Shown here one piece after another: positions 1 to 9,558 of a stretch of 64,000 nt of DNA. A program made the translations under genes and the position numbers. The notes beneath the pieces are model-generated. The model had not been told where the DNA came from. It worked only from the letters and a program-made list of their open reading frames with translations, and ran no database searches. This stretch comes from Bacteroidia bacterium (lineage in GTDB: Bacteria; Bacteroidota; Bacteroidia; JADZBD01). Within the stretch, counting starts at the first letter, position 1; every line of letters begins with the position of its first letter. The stretch lies in NCBI GenBank assembly GCA_020852255.1, contig JADZBD010000024.1, positions 1-64,000 on the forward strand, written 5' to 3'.

Positions 1-141
1 CGGGGGTGAGTGTGGGAAGGTTGGTGCGCGAAACGCTACCCGGGGTGCCCGAAGGGCGGGGGTGAGTGTGGGAAGGTTGGTGCGCGAAACGCTACCCGGG
101 GTGCCCGAAGGGCGGGGGTGAGTGTGGAGTGGCTGGTGCGC
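1..141. repeat. GC-rich 56-bp tandem repeat, 2.5 copies
   Basis: Two identical 56-bp units (1-56, 57-112) are followed by a partial, diverged third copy (113-141) that matches over its first 15 bases and again at GGTGCGC. The unit holds short self-complementary stretches (GCCC-GAA-GGGC and GCG-CGAAA-CGC) and is much richer in G and C than the flank. There is no spacer between units, so it is not a CRISPR array. The unit is not a multiple of three, so it cannot encode a repeated peptide. It probably continues to the left of the window. Confidence 0.9.
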
Positions 142-246
142 TCTGATATTCAGCACTTTATATCCATCCAACAATAATTAACTATATTCGATTAACTTTT
201 TACCAGCCCAAGCGTTACACCTATATACGGCACGTAAATTGGACGT

Positions 247-840
247 ATGACTATAGTGAAAACGACATTACATATCCTTTTGATCTTGCTGGTTTCATCT
301 AACCTGGTTGAGGCGCAGGAGAAGCCTACGATGTACGTTCCGTACACCGTGGAGAACGGAGACACCGTACGATACATGAGTCTGCCCGCTGTGAATATTG
401 TCGCTGAACTGAAATTCAAATCCAAAAAAGAAAAAGAAAAATATAATAAACTCAAGCGCGACATTCGTAAGGTCTACCCTCTTGCCATTCTTGCCGGAGT
501 GAAGATTGAGGAATACAATGCCAAACTAGCCACCCTGAAAACCGAACTGGAGCGCGATCTGTACATGAAGCGCGCCGAAAAGGAACTGATTAAGGAATTC
601 AAAGACGATATCGAGAAACTGACGCTGAGCCAGGGACGACTGCTGATAAAGCTGATTGACCGTGAAACCGGCTCTTCATCTTATGGGCTGGTGAAGGAAC
701 TGCGCGGTTCATTCTCCGCGTTCATGTGGCAAACCGTTGCACTCATGTTCAACGCGAGCCTGAAAAAGGAGTATGACGCGACCGGCGACGACAAGATGGT
801 GGAACTGATCATTCACCAAATCGAAAACGGAGACGTTTAA
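247..840 (+). CDS. DUF4294 family secreted protein
   Basis: A 197-residue protein with an N-terminal signal peptide (hydrophobic ILLILLVSS stretch ending near VEAQ, residues 1-24). The body is charged and helical, rich in Lys, Glu and Arg (about residues 55-130), then a conserved-looking segment with YGLVKELRG and FMWQ. This matches my recollection of DUF4294, a Bacteroidota family of unknown function. It stands alone on the plus strand between the repeat array and a bidirectional terminator. The near-promoter TAAATTGG (235-242) lies 4 nt before the ATG. Role unknown; likely periplasmic. Confidence 0.8.
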   Translation: MTIVKTTLHILLILLVSSNLVEAQEKPTMYVPYTVENGDTVRYMSLPAVNIVAELKFKSKKEKEKYNKLKRDIRKVYPLAILAGVKIEEYNAKLATLKTELERDLYMKRAEKELIKEFKDDIEKLTLSQGRLLIKLIDRETGSSSYGLVKELRGSFSAFMWQTVALMFNASLKKEYDATGDDKMVELIIHQIENGDV

Positions 841-860
841 ATAAAGCAACATCCCATAAA

Positions 861-893
861 AAAATCCCCTCCGTGATGCACGAAGGGGATTTT
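861..893. terminator. Bidirectional intrinsic terminator
   Basis: AAAATCCCCT (861-870) pairs perfectly with AGGGGATTTT (884-893) around a 13-nt loop. A/T runs on both sides let it serve the DUF4294 gene on plus and rplT on minus, which converge here. Confidence 0.85.
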
Positions 894-912
894 ATTTTTA
901 CGACACACGAGG

Positions 913-1257
913 CTACTTCACCGCGTCGACCACCGCTTTAAAAGCTTCCGGATGATTCATGGCCAAATCGGCCAGGGCCTTACGGTTAAGCTCAATACCT
1001 TTCTTGTTCAGGACTCCGATAAACTGTGAATAGCTCATTCCGTATTCCCGAATTCCGGCATTGATCCGCTGGATCCATAATCCGCGCATGATCCGCTTCT
1101 TGCCTTTTCTTCCGGAGTAGGCATAGGTCATTCCCTTTTCGTGAATGTTCTTCGCGATGGAAAGAACATTCTTCCTCATTCCCCAGTACCCTTTGGTTTT
1201 CTTGAGGAGTTTCTTTCTGCGTGCCCGTGAGGCTACGCTGTTTACTGATCTTGGCAT
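913..1257 (-). CDS. rplT: 50S ribosomal protein L20
   Basis: A 114-residue protein of the usual L20 length. It starts with the family's [19 protein letters not shown] basic N-terminus, then the conserved KGYWGMRKN and [13 protein letters not shown] segments. L20 binds 23S rRNA early in 50S assembly and in several bacteria represses its own operon. It is the last gene of thrS-infC-rpmI-rplT and is followed at once by a strong terminator. The 106-nt gap from rpmI is long for a ribosomal protein pair and may carry control elements. Identity is certain from sequence and context. Confidence 0.98.
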   Translation of the reverse strand: MPRSVNSVASRARRKKLLKKTKGYWGMRKNVLSIAKNIHEKGMTYAYSGRKGKKRIMRGLWIQRINAGIREYGMSYSQFIGVLNKKGIELNRKALADLAMNHPEAFKAVVDAVK

Positions 1258-1363
1258 TCTTCTTCGTTTTTTGGTCGTCAGCGATCCCGAAGGATACTTT
1301 TAAAGCTGAACGTCCGGGTTTAACATCGTCCCCTCCGCGGTTTGCCGGGCAGGACAACCATTC
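1258..1363 (-). promoter_or_regulatory. rpmI-rplT spacer with UUCG hairpin
   Basis: This 106-nt spacer contains a short hairpin on the minus strand: AUCC-UUCG-GGAU (1284-1295), a C(UUCG)G-type stable tetraloop. It could be part of an L20 autoregulatory leader, since L20 controls its operon in other bacteria. The hairpin is visible; the regulatory role is inference. Confidence 0.3.
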
Positions 1364-1561
1364 TTATCCGATCACCAGCAGTTTTTTGATCTTGCTGAGG
1401 TCCGATTTGTGGACCAAGGTCATTTTGGCCAGGCGTTCCTTACGCTTCTTCTCTTTCTTGGTGAGAATATGATTTTTGTACGCCTTCTTCCTCTTGATCT
1501 TTCCGGTGCCGGTTACAATGAACCGCTTTTTGGCACTGGAATTGGTTTTCATTTTAGGCAT
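1364..1561 (-). CDS. rpmI: 50S ribosomal protein L35
   Basis: A 65-residue, very basic protein beginning [14 protein letters not shown], the signature N-terminus of bacterial L35, with [14 protein letters not shown] in the middle. It lies 32 nt after infC and before rplT, the conserved gene order. L35 is a small structural protein of the large ribosomal subunit. Length and sequence are normal for the family. Confidence 0.97.
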   Translation of the reverse strand: MPKMKTNSSAKKRFIVTGTGKIKRKKAYKNHILTKKEKKRKERLAKMTLVHKSDLSKIKKLLVIG

Positions 1562-1593
1562 GTTGATCTCTGTTTTTCTTTAACTGATACGTT

Positions 1594-2172
1594 TTACTTC
1601 TTTTTAGGTGCGAGCACCATTATCATTTTCTTTCCTTCCAGCATCGGGAGCTGTTCCGGCTTCCCGTAATTCTCCAACTCATTGGCAAAACGAAGAAGAA
1701 GGATTTCTCCCTGCTCCTTGAAGACAATGCTTCTTCCCCTGAAGAAAACGAATGCCTTCACCTTATTGCCATCCTGCAGAAACTTCATGGCATGATTCTT
1801 TTTAAAATTGAAATCATGGTCATCCGTCTGCGGTCCGAAACGAATCTCCTTCACCACCACCTTTGCCTGCTTCGCCTTCAGTTCCTTCTGCTTCTTCTTC
1901 TGATCGTACAGAAACTTCTTATAGTCTACAATCTTGCAAACAGGTGGTTCTGCTGTCGGCGCGATCTCCACAAGATCCAGTCCCTGTTCCTTCGCCATCT
2001 GAAGAGCTTTCTCCACCGTGAATACTCCCGGTGTGATTCCGTCTCCCACGACTCTTACTTCCGGCACCCGGATCTTTTCGTTGATCCGGTGAAGTTCCTC
2101 CTTGCGAGGTCCGCGATAGGGTTGACGCGGTCCCGAAAAGGAAGGTCTCGGCTTATAAAATGGTGTTGCTAT
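1594..2172 (-). CDS. infC: Translation initiation factor IF-3 (AUA start)
   Basis: IF-3 blocks premature subunit joining and checks the start codon on the 30S subunit. The conserved core ([37 protein letters not shown]) is clear. The first ATG/GTG in frame (2067) would remove the conserved RINEKIR segment, which is encoded upstream. In frame, 35 codons higher, an ATA codon at 2172-2170 follows a GGAGG sequence (2182-2178) with a 5-nt gap, giving 192 residues beginning with a basic tail typical of the family. The start lies 14 nt below the thrS stop. A rare start codon in infC is a known autoregulation device (AUU in E. coli). Confidence 0.9.
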   Translation of the reverse strand: MATPFYKPRPSFSGPRQPYRGPRKEELHRINEKIRVPEVRVVGDGITPGVFTVEKALQMAKEQGLDLVEIAPTAEPPVCKIVDYKKFLYDQKKKQKELKAKQAKVVVKEIRFGPQTDDHDFNFKKNHAMKFLQDGNKVKAFVFFRGRSIVFKEQGEILLLRFANELENYGKPEQLPMLEGKKMIMVLAPKKK

Positions 2173-2186
2173 AAATACCTCCGTTT

Positions 2187-4136
2187 TTAATTATTAACGG
2201 CCGGCAGTTCCAGCTGTGCAGAAACTTCCGACTGAATTTGCATCACGAACTCCCGAATCCCCACCGCGCCTTTGTCTCCTTCACCATGCTTTCGCACCGA
2301 CACTCTTTCTTCACTCATTTCTTTCTCTCCCACCACGAGCATGTAGGGTATCTTTCTGACCTCCGTATCACGTATCTTCTTGCCTATCTTCTCGTTACGG
2401 CTGTCAACGAGGGCGCGAATATCGGATTTTTTAAGAATTTGTACAACTTTCTGGGCGTAATCATTGAACTTATCCGATATGGGCAGAACGGCTACCTGGC
2501 TGGGAGCCAGCCACAAAGGGAAATTTCCGGCATAATGCTCGATCAGAAAGCCTATGAAACGCTCATGGGTACCCAAGGGGGCCCTGTGAATACAGATAGG
2601 TGTCTCGGCCTGATTCTCTTTGTTCCTGAAAGTCAGGCCAAAACGAGCAGGTACAGCAAAATCAACCTGGTTAGTGGCCAAGGTAAATTCCCGGCCTATT
2701 GCGGACCATACCTGGACATCTATCTTCGGTCCATAAAAAGCACCTTCGTCTGCTACTTCCACATAGGGGATTTTTGAACTTATCAGTACATCCCGCACCA
2801 TGTCCTCGGTCTGCTTCCATAACTCCGGATTGTTCACATACTTCTTTCCCAGCTTCGACGCCTCATGGGTACTAAAGCGCATCACATATTTTCCAATGCC
2901 GAATATCCTGAAATATTTCAGGTACATTTCATTCACTGCCCTGAACTCCTCTGCAAACTGCTCCCGTGTACAATAAATGTGTGCATCGTTCATCTGCAAT
3001 GACCTTACACGCATCAAACCGAACAGCTCTCCGCTTTGCTCGAATCTGTAACAGGTTCCGTATTCTGCTAACCGAATGGGAAGATCACGGTAACTTGCAT
3101 TCAGGTTCGAGAATATTTTATGATGATGCGGACAATTCATTGCCTTCAGATAATACTTCTCCCCCTCCATCACCATTGGAGGGAACATGCTGTCCTCGTA
3201 ATAAGGCAGGTGCCCTGATGTCAGATACATACTTTCCTTGGCAATGTGGGGTGTTCGCACCCGCTTGTATCCGGCCAGGTCCTCGGTGCGCTTCGCAAGT
3301 CTTTCCAACTCCTCAATAATGATTCCCCCATTGGGAAGCCAAAGGGGCAGGCCCGGACCTACATCTTCATCGAATGTAAATATTTCCAGTTCCTTCCCGA
3401 GCTTCCGGTGATCGCGCTTTTTCGCTTCCTCCAGCATGTTCAGGTAATCATCCAGCTCCTGCTTTTTGGTATACGCAGTACCGTAGATTCGGGTCAGCTG
3501 CTTATTTTTCTCGTCGCCTTTCCAGTATGCTCCGGCGATACTCATCAATTTGACCGCCTTTATAAATCCGGTGTTGGGAATGTGTGGTCCCCGGCACAGA
3601 TCTGTAAAATTTCCCTGGGTATAAAAAGTGATATTTCCATCTTCCAGGTTTTGCAGCAGATCTACCTTGTATTCATCTCCCTTTTCCTTAAAATGATTCA
3701 ACGCCTCCGCTTTGGGTACCTCCTTTCGCTGATAGATCAGGTTCTGCTTCGCCAGTTCCATCATCTTCTTCTCAATCTTCTCAAAGTCCGCAGCGGTGAT
3801 CACATGTTGCCCGGGATCTACATCATAATAAAATCCGTTTTCAACGGGAGGGCCAACCCAGAACTTCACTCCCGGATAATAGAACTCCAGGGCTTCCGCC
3901 ATCAGGTGTGCAGATGAATGCCAAAGCGTGGATTTTCCCTCAGCATCTTCCCACTTCAGAAGGATGAGTTTTACATCGGTGTGAATAGGCCGTGTGGCAT
4001 CCCACACCTCTCCGTTCACTTTGGCTGCCAATACATTCCGCGCTAAACCTTCACTGATACTTCTTGCAATATCCAGGGCGGTGCTGCCCTTCGGATAAGT
4101 CCTGACCGAACCGTCAGGAAGTGTAATGTTGATCAT
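2187..4136 (-). CDS. thrS: Threonyl-tRNA synthetase
   Basis: A full-length 649-residue class II synthetase that charges tRNA-Thr. Domains in order are an N-terminal TGS domain (about 1-62), the editing domain with [11 protein letters not shown], the catalytic core with class II motif 2 ([15 protein letters not shown]), zinc-ligand region [10 protein letters not shown], motif 3 ([13 protein letters not shown]), and a C-terminal anticodon-binding domain. It is the first gene of the operon with infC, rpmI and rplT. The upstream 100 bp holds a terminator of the preceding gene, so the promoter should lie in 4137-4190. Confidence 0.98.
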   Translation of the reverse strand: MINITLPDGSVRTYPKGSTALDIARSISEGLARNVLAAKVNGEVWDATRPIHTDVKLILLKWEDAEGKSTLWHSSAHLMAEALEFYYPGVKFWVGPPVENGFYYDVDPGQHVITAADFEKIEKKMMELAKQNLIYQRKEVPKAEALNHFKEKGDEYKVDLLQNLEDGNITFYTQGNFTDLCRGPHIPNTGFIKAVKLMSIAGAYWKGDEKNKQLTRIYGTAYTKKQELDDYLNMLEEAKKRDHRKLGKELEIFTFDEDVGPGLPLWLPNGGIIIEELERLAKRTEDLAGYKRVRTPHIAKESMYLTSGHLPYYEDSMFPPMVMEGEKYYLKAMNCPHHHKIFSNLNASYRDLPIRLAEYGTCYRFEQSGELFGLMRVRSLQMNDAHIYCTREQFAEEFRAVNEMYLKYFRIFGIGKYVMRFSTHEASKLGKKYVNNPELWKQTEDMVRDVLISSKIPYVEVADEGAFYGPKIDVQVWSAIGREFTLATNQVDFAVPARFGLTFRNKENQAETPICIHRAPLGTHERFIGFLIEHYAGNFPLWLAPSQVAVLPISDKFNDYAQKVVQILKKSDIRALVDSRNEKIGKKIRDTEVRKIPYMLVVGEKEMSEERVSVRKHGEGDKGAVGIREFVMQIQSEVSAQLELPAVNN

Positions 4137-4190
4137 GTTTCTTCTGTTTACCCGCCCCTACGAACGGACGGGATGTTAAAGTTAGCAAAT

Positions 4191-4220
4191 AAAAAAAGCG
4201 CCCCGGAAAAGGACGCTTTT
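4191..4220 (-). terminator. Intrinsic terminator of the 4240-5594 gene pair
   Basis: Read on the minus strand, AAAAGCG pairs with CGCTTTT (outer 7 bp) plus two inner G-C pairs across one mismatch, followed by a run of seven T. It separates the upstream lipoprotein pair from thrS. Confidence 0.8.
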
Positions 4221-4239
4221 CTGTTTCAGTATGTTCGGA

Positions 4240-4713
4240 TTAATCGTATCCGAGAACCATGTAAACGCATCCCTTGATCTTGAGCCCCAGCGTGTCAGCA
4301 GGCACATCGTAATCAATGTACACTTTACGCGTGTGCTTGGTAGGGTTATAAATCAGCGTGGTGTTGTTGTCCAGACTGTCTTTGTTGGAAAACAATACAT
4401 CCCGTTTCTCATTGTCACGGCTCTTGTTATATACATTGATACCGATCTTCTTGGGCATACCCTCTGTGTTAAAGACCAGGCGGTATTTTCCGAAAAGAGA
4501 AAGAGGCACCTCCGTGGAGATCTTCATGGGCTTCTTGGTCCAGTTAATACGGGTAAGTTTAGCGGAGTCGTATTTGAACGGATCCAGGGAAGACTTGGTC
4601 TTCTTTTTCATTTCTACAGGGTTGCAGATGTCTTTCGCTTTCTGAACAACCTTAAATGCGGTGAAGCCCAGTCCCAGGACCAGTACCACCATAAGAAACA
4701 ATTGCTTTTTCAT
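4240..4713 (-). CDS. Hypothetical membrane-anchored protein
   Basis: A 157-residue protein with a hydrophobic N-terminus (LFLMVVLVLGLGFTAF, residues 5-20) that looks like a signal anchor or signal peptide without a lipobox. The rest is polar and beta-rich (KISTEVPLSLFGKYRLVF; KVYIDYDVPADTLGLKIKG), consistent with a small beta-sandwich outside the membrane. It lies 17 nt below the lipoprotein gene and shares its terminator, so the two are probably co-transcribed. I do not recognise the family. Confidence 0.75.
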   Translation of the reverse strand: MKKQLFLMVVLVLGLGFTAFKVVQKAKDICNPVEMKKKTKSSLDPFKYDSAKLTRINWTKKPMKISTEVPLSLFGKYRLVFNTEGMPKKIGINVYNKSRDNEKRDVLFSNKDSLDNNTTLIYNPTKHTRKVYIDYDVPADTLGLKIKGCVYMVLGYD

Positions 4714-4730
4714 ATCTGTATTTCTTCAGA

Positions 4731-5594
4731 TTAACCTTTAATAATGGCTGCGCGCATGGATTCGAGCTTTGCAGTGAGCGTTGTCAGCTGCTCGGCAGTA
4801 GGCTCGATCTTCACCTCAGAAGGTGTATCGCTTTCCATCATTTCCTTGACACCCGGAATAGCTGCGATCAGGTCGTGAACGGCTTTCAATTCTACGAGGA
4901 GACCTGCAATGTTGGAATCCTTCGACTCATGGTTGGTAAGTTCCTTGATCAGGTTCTCCAGAATGCCCATCTGGTCTGCCAGCTGCCCGGCCAGTTTGCT
5001 ATCCTTTCCTTTTCCGGAAACCTTAGCCGCAATGTACATGCTCTCGATCCAGGCTCCTGAAAACACAACGGCTGCGGTCATCTGACGGTCGTTATCTGCA
5101 AAGAATTCGTCGCTCTTACTTTGTAGCTCTGAAAGGATGAACATGATGGAATCTTCGTTGTTCAGGTTCTCATCAAAGCGCTTCATCAGCGACTCGCTGT
5201 CAAAAACCGTTGACATTCCCAGCTTATCTGATAAAGACTTCACTGCGTTCATATAATTGCGCGCTTCATTGTTCTGTTTGTTTAACACACAATATGCCAA
5301 ATCGGAAGAGAATACGCCCAGGTTAAGGGACTGCGCATAACTGGTTCCGTAGTTGGCCTCACTTTTCGGATCGTGTGTGGTTCCGGCTACATACTTCAAT
5401 CCCGACTTCTTAAAGATGTAGGCGATCTGAAGTGGTGAGGGAAGAAGATAGGCCTGCTGGTCACCATCATCTTCCACTACTGAATCCTGGGCTGTGCTGT
5501 CAACTCCGTCTGTTACAGGTTGATCGTCGCCACCGCCGCAGGAAGAGAACGTAAGGGCTGCAATGGCCATTACGGAAAAAACAATTCTTTTCAT
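4731..5594 (-). CDS. Hypothetical lipoprotein
   Basis: A 287-residue protein whose signal peptide ends in a lipobox (TFSSC, Cys19). The Cys is followed by GGGDD, acidic residues in the position where Bacteroidota surface-lipoprotein export signals lie, so surface display is possible. The mature part is helical, with YGTSYAQSLNLGVFSSDLAYC and long Leu/Lys/Asp-rich helices. No enzyme motif is visible. First gene of a two-gene unit with the protein at 4240. Variant promoter motif TACTTTAG sits at 5620-5627 on this strand. Function unknown. Confidence 0.8.
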   Translation of the reverse strand: MKRIVFSVMAIAALTFSSCGGGDDQPVTDGVDSTAQDSVVEDDGDQQAYLLPSPLQIAYIFKKSGLKYVAGTTHDPKSEANYGTSYAQSLNLGVFSSDLAYCVLNKQNNEARNYMNAVKSLSDKLGMSTVFDSESLMKRFDENLNNEDSIMFILSELQSKSDEFFADNDRQMTAAVVFSGAWIESMYIAAKVSGKGKDSKLAGQLADQMGILENLIKELTNHESKDSNIAGLLVELKAVHDLIAAIPGVKEMMESDTPSEVKIEPTAEQLTTLTAKLESMRAAIIKG

Positions 5595-5795
5595 GCTCTG
5601 GTTTTTTTCAAAAATCAGGCTAAAGTACTAAAATATATGGAATCTCAAATCTTATTGTTTCTGAGGCTGTTAGAGACCCCAACAGGAGAGGAAAAAGGCA
5701 TGTGCGGTTGCAAAGAATCCCTTTCTGTATTATTGTATCTGTCTGTATTTCAGCACAATATAAAATTTAAAAACTGCTCCCCGAAAAGGCGGCAT

Positions 5796-5823
5796 AAAAA
5801 AAAGGGGATCTCACGATCCCCTT
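5796..5823 (-). terminator. Intrinsic terminator of the 1217-residue PKD protein gene
   Basis: On the minus strand AAGGGGATC-GTGA-GATCCCCTT forms a perfect 9-bp stem followed by eight T. It lies 21 bp after the stop codon of the PKD-repeat gene. Confidence 0.92.
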
Positions 5824-5843
5824 AAAAATCCTGCTGTCTAAAA

Positions 5844-8800
5844 TCAACGAATAACTGAAACGTGACCGATATAGGTGTGCTTCTTGTCGAATACGTCGGT
5901 GAGTACCACTTTCCAAACATATACGTCTTCCTGAACCAGCTTTTTGGAAGGACCATTCATCACTTTGGCATCCCATCCTTTGTCCATGTCTTCTGTCCAC
6001 CAGATCAGGTCGCCCCAGCGATCAAAAATCATGAGTTTATATTCTTTCCAACCTACGCCGTAGGTATAGAAGAATTCATTCACACCATCACCATTCGGAG
6101 TCACACAATTGGGTGCGTAGAACGTGAATTCCGGATTGATAATCACCTCAAGAGTAGTACTGGAAGTACATCCCCACTGGTTCGCAATCGTAAGTGTTAT
6201 AGTATAGGTATGAATTCCGTCATTCTCATCCGGATATACATGAGCCGGGTTTTGAGTAGTGTCTGTATTTGACCCGTCACCGAAATCCCACAACCACGTG
6301 ATCGGGTTGCCTACGGAAAGATCCGTGAACTGAATGTTGGTATTCAGTACCGTTGTTACAGTGGGTGTTGCACTGGCGGAAGCAATGGGTATCGGGAACA
6401 CGTCTATGTAATTGGGAATGGTAATGGTGGACACACAACCCGCACTGGTAGTAACTGTTAGTGTTACCGTATAAGAAATCACGTTCTGTGTTGTGTTATC
6501 AAAACAATGAGAAGGATTTGTGAGACTGCTGGTAGGACTTCCATCTCCGAAATCCCATACCCATCCTGTAATGGTTCCCGTTGTAACCGTTGACTGATCG
6601 GCAAACTGCACACAATGCTGGGCACAACCGTCGGTATCATTTGCAGTAAGCATTGGTACAGGAAGCGGATTTACAGTTACCTGAATGGATGCCGAATCCA
6701 CGCAACCTGCCGATGAAGTCACGATGAGGCTGACGGTATAGTTTCCAGCTGCGCTGAAAATATGTGTAGGATTCTGCTGTGTGGAAGTATTATTAGGTCC
6801 GGAATTCGGATCGCCAAAGTTCCAGGCCCATCCGGTGATGGTTCCGCTCGATATGGTGGACTGATCAGTGAATTGTGTAGGCGAGTTGACGCAAACAGCA
6901 TTCGCAGAGAAAGCCACATTGGGCAGGGGATTCACGATCACCTGCAATGTGCTGCTGGCTGAGCAGCCATTATTGGAGGTTACCGTCAGCGTAACCGTGT
7001 AAGTTCCTGACTGCATATACAGGTGGGTGGGATTCTGAGTATTGTCCAGCGGGGTATTATCACCGAAGTTCCAGCTCCACGCAGTAATGTTTCCGTTTGC
7101 TACGGTTGACTGATCTGTAAAGTTCGTAACGATACCGACACACACTGTTGTGGCTGCAAATTGGGGTGTGGGTCCGGGGAATACCGTAACCTGCTGGGTA
7201 ATGGTATCAGTACAGTTACCCTGACTGGTTACAATGAGAGTTACGGTATAATTCCCGGGCGTTGTATACATGTGAGTGGGACTCTGCACGTTGGAAGTGT
7301 TATTCGGTCCGGAAGGAGGATCTCCGAAATTCCAGCTCCACTGCGCTGCGCCCGTGCTCTGATCCGTAAACGGCATGGGGTTATTGGTACATACATTGGT
7401 AAAATTAAATGCCGCCACAGGCAGAGGGTAAACCGTTACCTGCACGTTCACCGTATTCTGGCAACCGTTATTGGAGGTCACGGTAAGAACCACATTATAG
7501 TTTCCGGCTGCAGTATATACGTGGGTGGGATTCTGCAATGTAGAAGTGTTATTCGGTCCGGAGGGTGGATCTCCAAAGTTCCAGCTCCAAGCGGTAATTG
7601 TTCCGGAAGAAATGTTTGATTGATCCGTGAACACTGTTGGCTGTCCCACACACACTGTAGTTGCAATAAACTGCGCCTGGGGAAGAGGATGTACGGTGAC
7701 CACTAACTGGAAAGTATCAGCACATGCCGGAGTACCGCTGTGTGAAATGAGTGTAACGGTGTACTGACCCGGACTTCCGTAAGTATGCGTAGGATTCTGG
7801 GTATTATCAAGCGGAGAAGCATCACCGAAATTCCACTGCCAGAAAGTAGGACCTCCTGTTGTCAGGTCGGTGAAAACGGTTGGTTGATTCAGACACACCG
7901 CCGTTGCCGATGCGTTTGCAACCACCGGATTTCCCACAAGTGTCACCACCTGAGTTATGGTATCGGCACAAAACCCGTTACTGGCTATGAGCGTTATGGT
8001 GTAGGTTCCGGAGTTTGTGTAATTGTGACTGACCGGATTCTGTAAATTACTGTTGGGTGATGCATCGCCCCAAATCCAGGTCCACGTTGTAGCATTTCCT
8101 GTAGTATTGTTTGTAATATTTACCACTCCGCCGGAACAAGCAGGGTTGGGCACTGCGGTAAATGCAGCCAAAGGTCCTGGAACAACAACAATTGTATCGT
8201 AGAGGGTAGTAAAACAACTTGGGTTGGAAATTGAACTCACCACGCAGGAATATACCGTTGTTGCCGTTGGAGAAACTGTGATACACTGGGTGGTAGCTGC
8301 TGTAGGATTCCACAAATAGCTTCCTCCACCGGGAGGGGCGCAGATCTGGGTGCTTCCGCCCGGACAAATAGTATCGTTTCCAAGAATCTGCATGGGAGCA
8401 CAGGAAGCATCAACGTATGCATATCCAAAGTGTCCTCCCTGTGAACAATCACCAACGGTAAATCGTATGGTCACACACTGCCCAATGTAGGCACTAAAGT
8501 CAATATTAACCGTTGTCCACGGTCGGTAATACGTCCCGAATGAACACGCTGCGGGGAAGAAGTTGGGAATACTGGGCCCTCCCACTACCAAATATTGTCC
8601 GCATTGTATGGGATTTCCAACGTTATCGTACACATCTATTTTGAAAAAGGGTTGTTCCTGGTTGGTATGCGAAGCGTCCTGCACTACCACTGCATAAGAA
8701 TACTGAAATGACGAAGTGAGTGCTGATACAGTGAAAGTTTGTTCAATTGTTCCTCCTCCATATCCGGTTGTCTGACCGTTTCCAAGCATCACAGAAAAAT

Positions 8801-9497
8801 TTCCGCCCGGATTTACCACAGGGAAATTTCCGCAGGCATCGAGACCGGCGCCGGTCATCATGGTGTGCTGGGCTGAAGGTAATCCTACTCCTTGTTGATT
8901 ATAGGTGGGTGTTGGAGCGGGAGGTGTGCTCATGGAAATGGTTCCGTAGGTTCCATACCAGCCGGTCCATCCTCCGCTTTCAAAATCTGCGTTTGTACAC
9001 TGCGGTTGGCAAACAGGAGGCAAAATACCCTGAATATCTATGGTATATCCAAAGCACGCCGGAGTTGGCCAGTTGTCAATCATAATGAAATAGCACTGTG
9101 CTGCAACCGCATTAAAGGTAAGGCCCTGTGAACAAGCTGTAGATGTATTACCAGCGATACAATTGGTGGACGTAGGACAGCCCGAGTAAACAGAGATAGA
9201 AGACCAGGCCGGACATGGGTTGATGTTGGACAGACTGATGGAAACCTGCTGAGTAGTTGGGGCACAGAAATAATAAAACCAATCCGGACCGGTTGTATAA
9301 ATTGAAGAAACCGATGTACAATTAGAAGTTAAATTGTTGATCACATCGGTACCGTTACAGGTGCTGCCAGTTGCGGTGAAGGGAAGCGTGCTAATTGGTG
9401 AGGCCATGGCGGCGGCACAGGTGTTACCACCCTGGGCTTTCACTCCGAAGGAAATACCGAGAAGCAGAACGAAACAAATTGAGGCCAGTTGTTTCAT
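5844..9497 (-). CDS. Giant PKD-repeat T9SS cargo (type B), cassette 1
   Basis: A 1217-residue secreted protein. The start is placed at the ATG at 9497 because MKQLASICFVLLLGIS is a clean signal peptide; an ATG 33 nt upstream is possible. Order: signal peptide (1-21); beta-rich domain with TGPDWFYYF and CYFIMIDNWPTP (to about 160); jelly-roll-like domain with TMMTGAGLDACGNFP (to about 365); Ig-like segment; eight PKD domains (WNFGD-type motifs); and a C-terminal gliding-motility CHU_C domain (CVTPNGDGVNEFF, FDRWGDLIW, GHVSVIR). The CHU_C end directs export through T9SS to the cell surface. Likely an adhesin or matrix protein. It follows the HMA-like gene at 9559. Confidence 0.92.
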   Translation of the reverse strand: MKQLASICFVLLLGISFGVKAQGGNTCAAAMASPISTLPFTATGSTCNGTDVINNLTSNCTSVSSIYTTGPDWFYYFCAPTTQQVSISLSNINPCPAWSSISVYSGCPTSTNCIAGNTSTACSQGLTFNAVAAQCYFIMIDNWPTPACFGYTIDIQGILPPVCQPQCTNADFESGGWTGWYGTYGTISMSTPPAPTPTYNQQGVGLPSAQHTMMTGAGLDACGNFPVVNPGGNFSVMLGNGQTTGYGGGTIEQTFTVSALTSSFQYSYAVVVQDASHTNQEQPFFKIDVYDNVGNPIQCGQYLVVGGPSIPNFFPAACSFGTYYRPWTTVNIDFSAYIGQCVTIRFTVGDCSQGGHFGYAYVDASCAPMQILGNDTICPGGSTQICAPPGGGSYLWNPTAATTQCITVSPTATTVYSCVVSSISNPSCFTTLYDTIVVVPGPLAAFTAVPNPACSGGVVNITNNTTGNATTWTWIWGDASPNSNLQNPVSHNYTNSGTYTITLIASNGFCADTITQVVTLVGNPVVANASATAVCLNQPTVFTDLTTGGPTFWQWNFGDASPLDNTQNPTHTYGSPGQYTVTLISHSGTPACADTFQLVVTVHPLPQAQFIATTVCVGQPTVFTDQSNISSGTITAWSWNFGDPPSGPNNTSTLQNPTHVYTAAGNYNVVLTVTSNNGCQNTVNVQVTVYPLPVAAFNFTNVCTNNPMPFTDQSTGAAQWSWNFGDPPSGPNNTSNVQSPTHMYTTPGNYTVTLIVTSQGNCTDTITQQVTVFPGPTPQFAATTVCVGIVTNFTDQSTVANGNITAWSWNFGDNTPLDNTQNPTHLYMQSGTYTVTLTVTSNNGCSASSTLQVIVNPLPNVAFSANAVCVNSPTQFTDQSTISSGTITGWAWNFGDPNSGPNNTSTQQNPTHIFSAAGNYTVSLIVTSSAGCVDSASIQVTVNPLPVPMLTANDTDGCAQHCVQFADQSTVTTGTITGWVWDFGDGSPTSSLTNPSHCFDNTTQNVISYTVTLTVTTSAGCVSTITIPNYIDVFPIPIASASATPTVTTVLNTNIQFTDLSVGNPITWLWDFGDGSNTDTTQNPAHVYPDENDGIHTYTITLTIANQWGCTSSTTLEVIINPEFTFYAPNCVTPNGDGVNEFFYTYGVGWKEYKLMIFDRWGDLIWWTEDMDKGWDAKVMNGPSKKLVQEDVYVWKVVLTDVFDKKHTYIGHVSVIR

Positions 9498-9558
9498 TGT
9501 TAGGTGTATTAGGGTTTGGGGCTTGGTCATTTTGGTCTTTGGCTAGGGAATCGGGGAT

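Noticed and set aside
1..141. Repeat array as a CRISPR
   Set aside because: Units are directly abutting with no unique spacers, the unit is 56 bp, and no cas gene is nearby.
992..1357. A 121-codon minus-strand frame across the rpmI-rplT spacer and rplT
   Set aside because: It is the +1 frame of rplT, whose correct frame is certain.
6719..9131. Numerous 60-150-codon frames on both strands inside the PKD gene
   Set aside because: They arise from the repetitive, Thr/Asn/Gly-rich coding sequence and recur at the PKD period; none has a protein-like composition.
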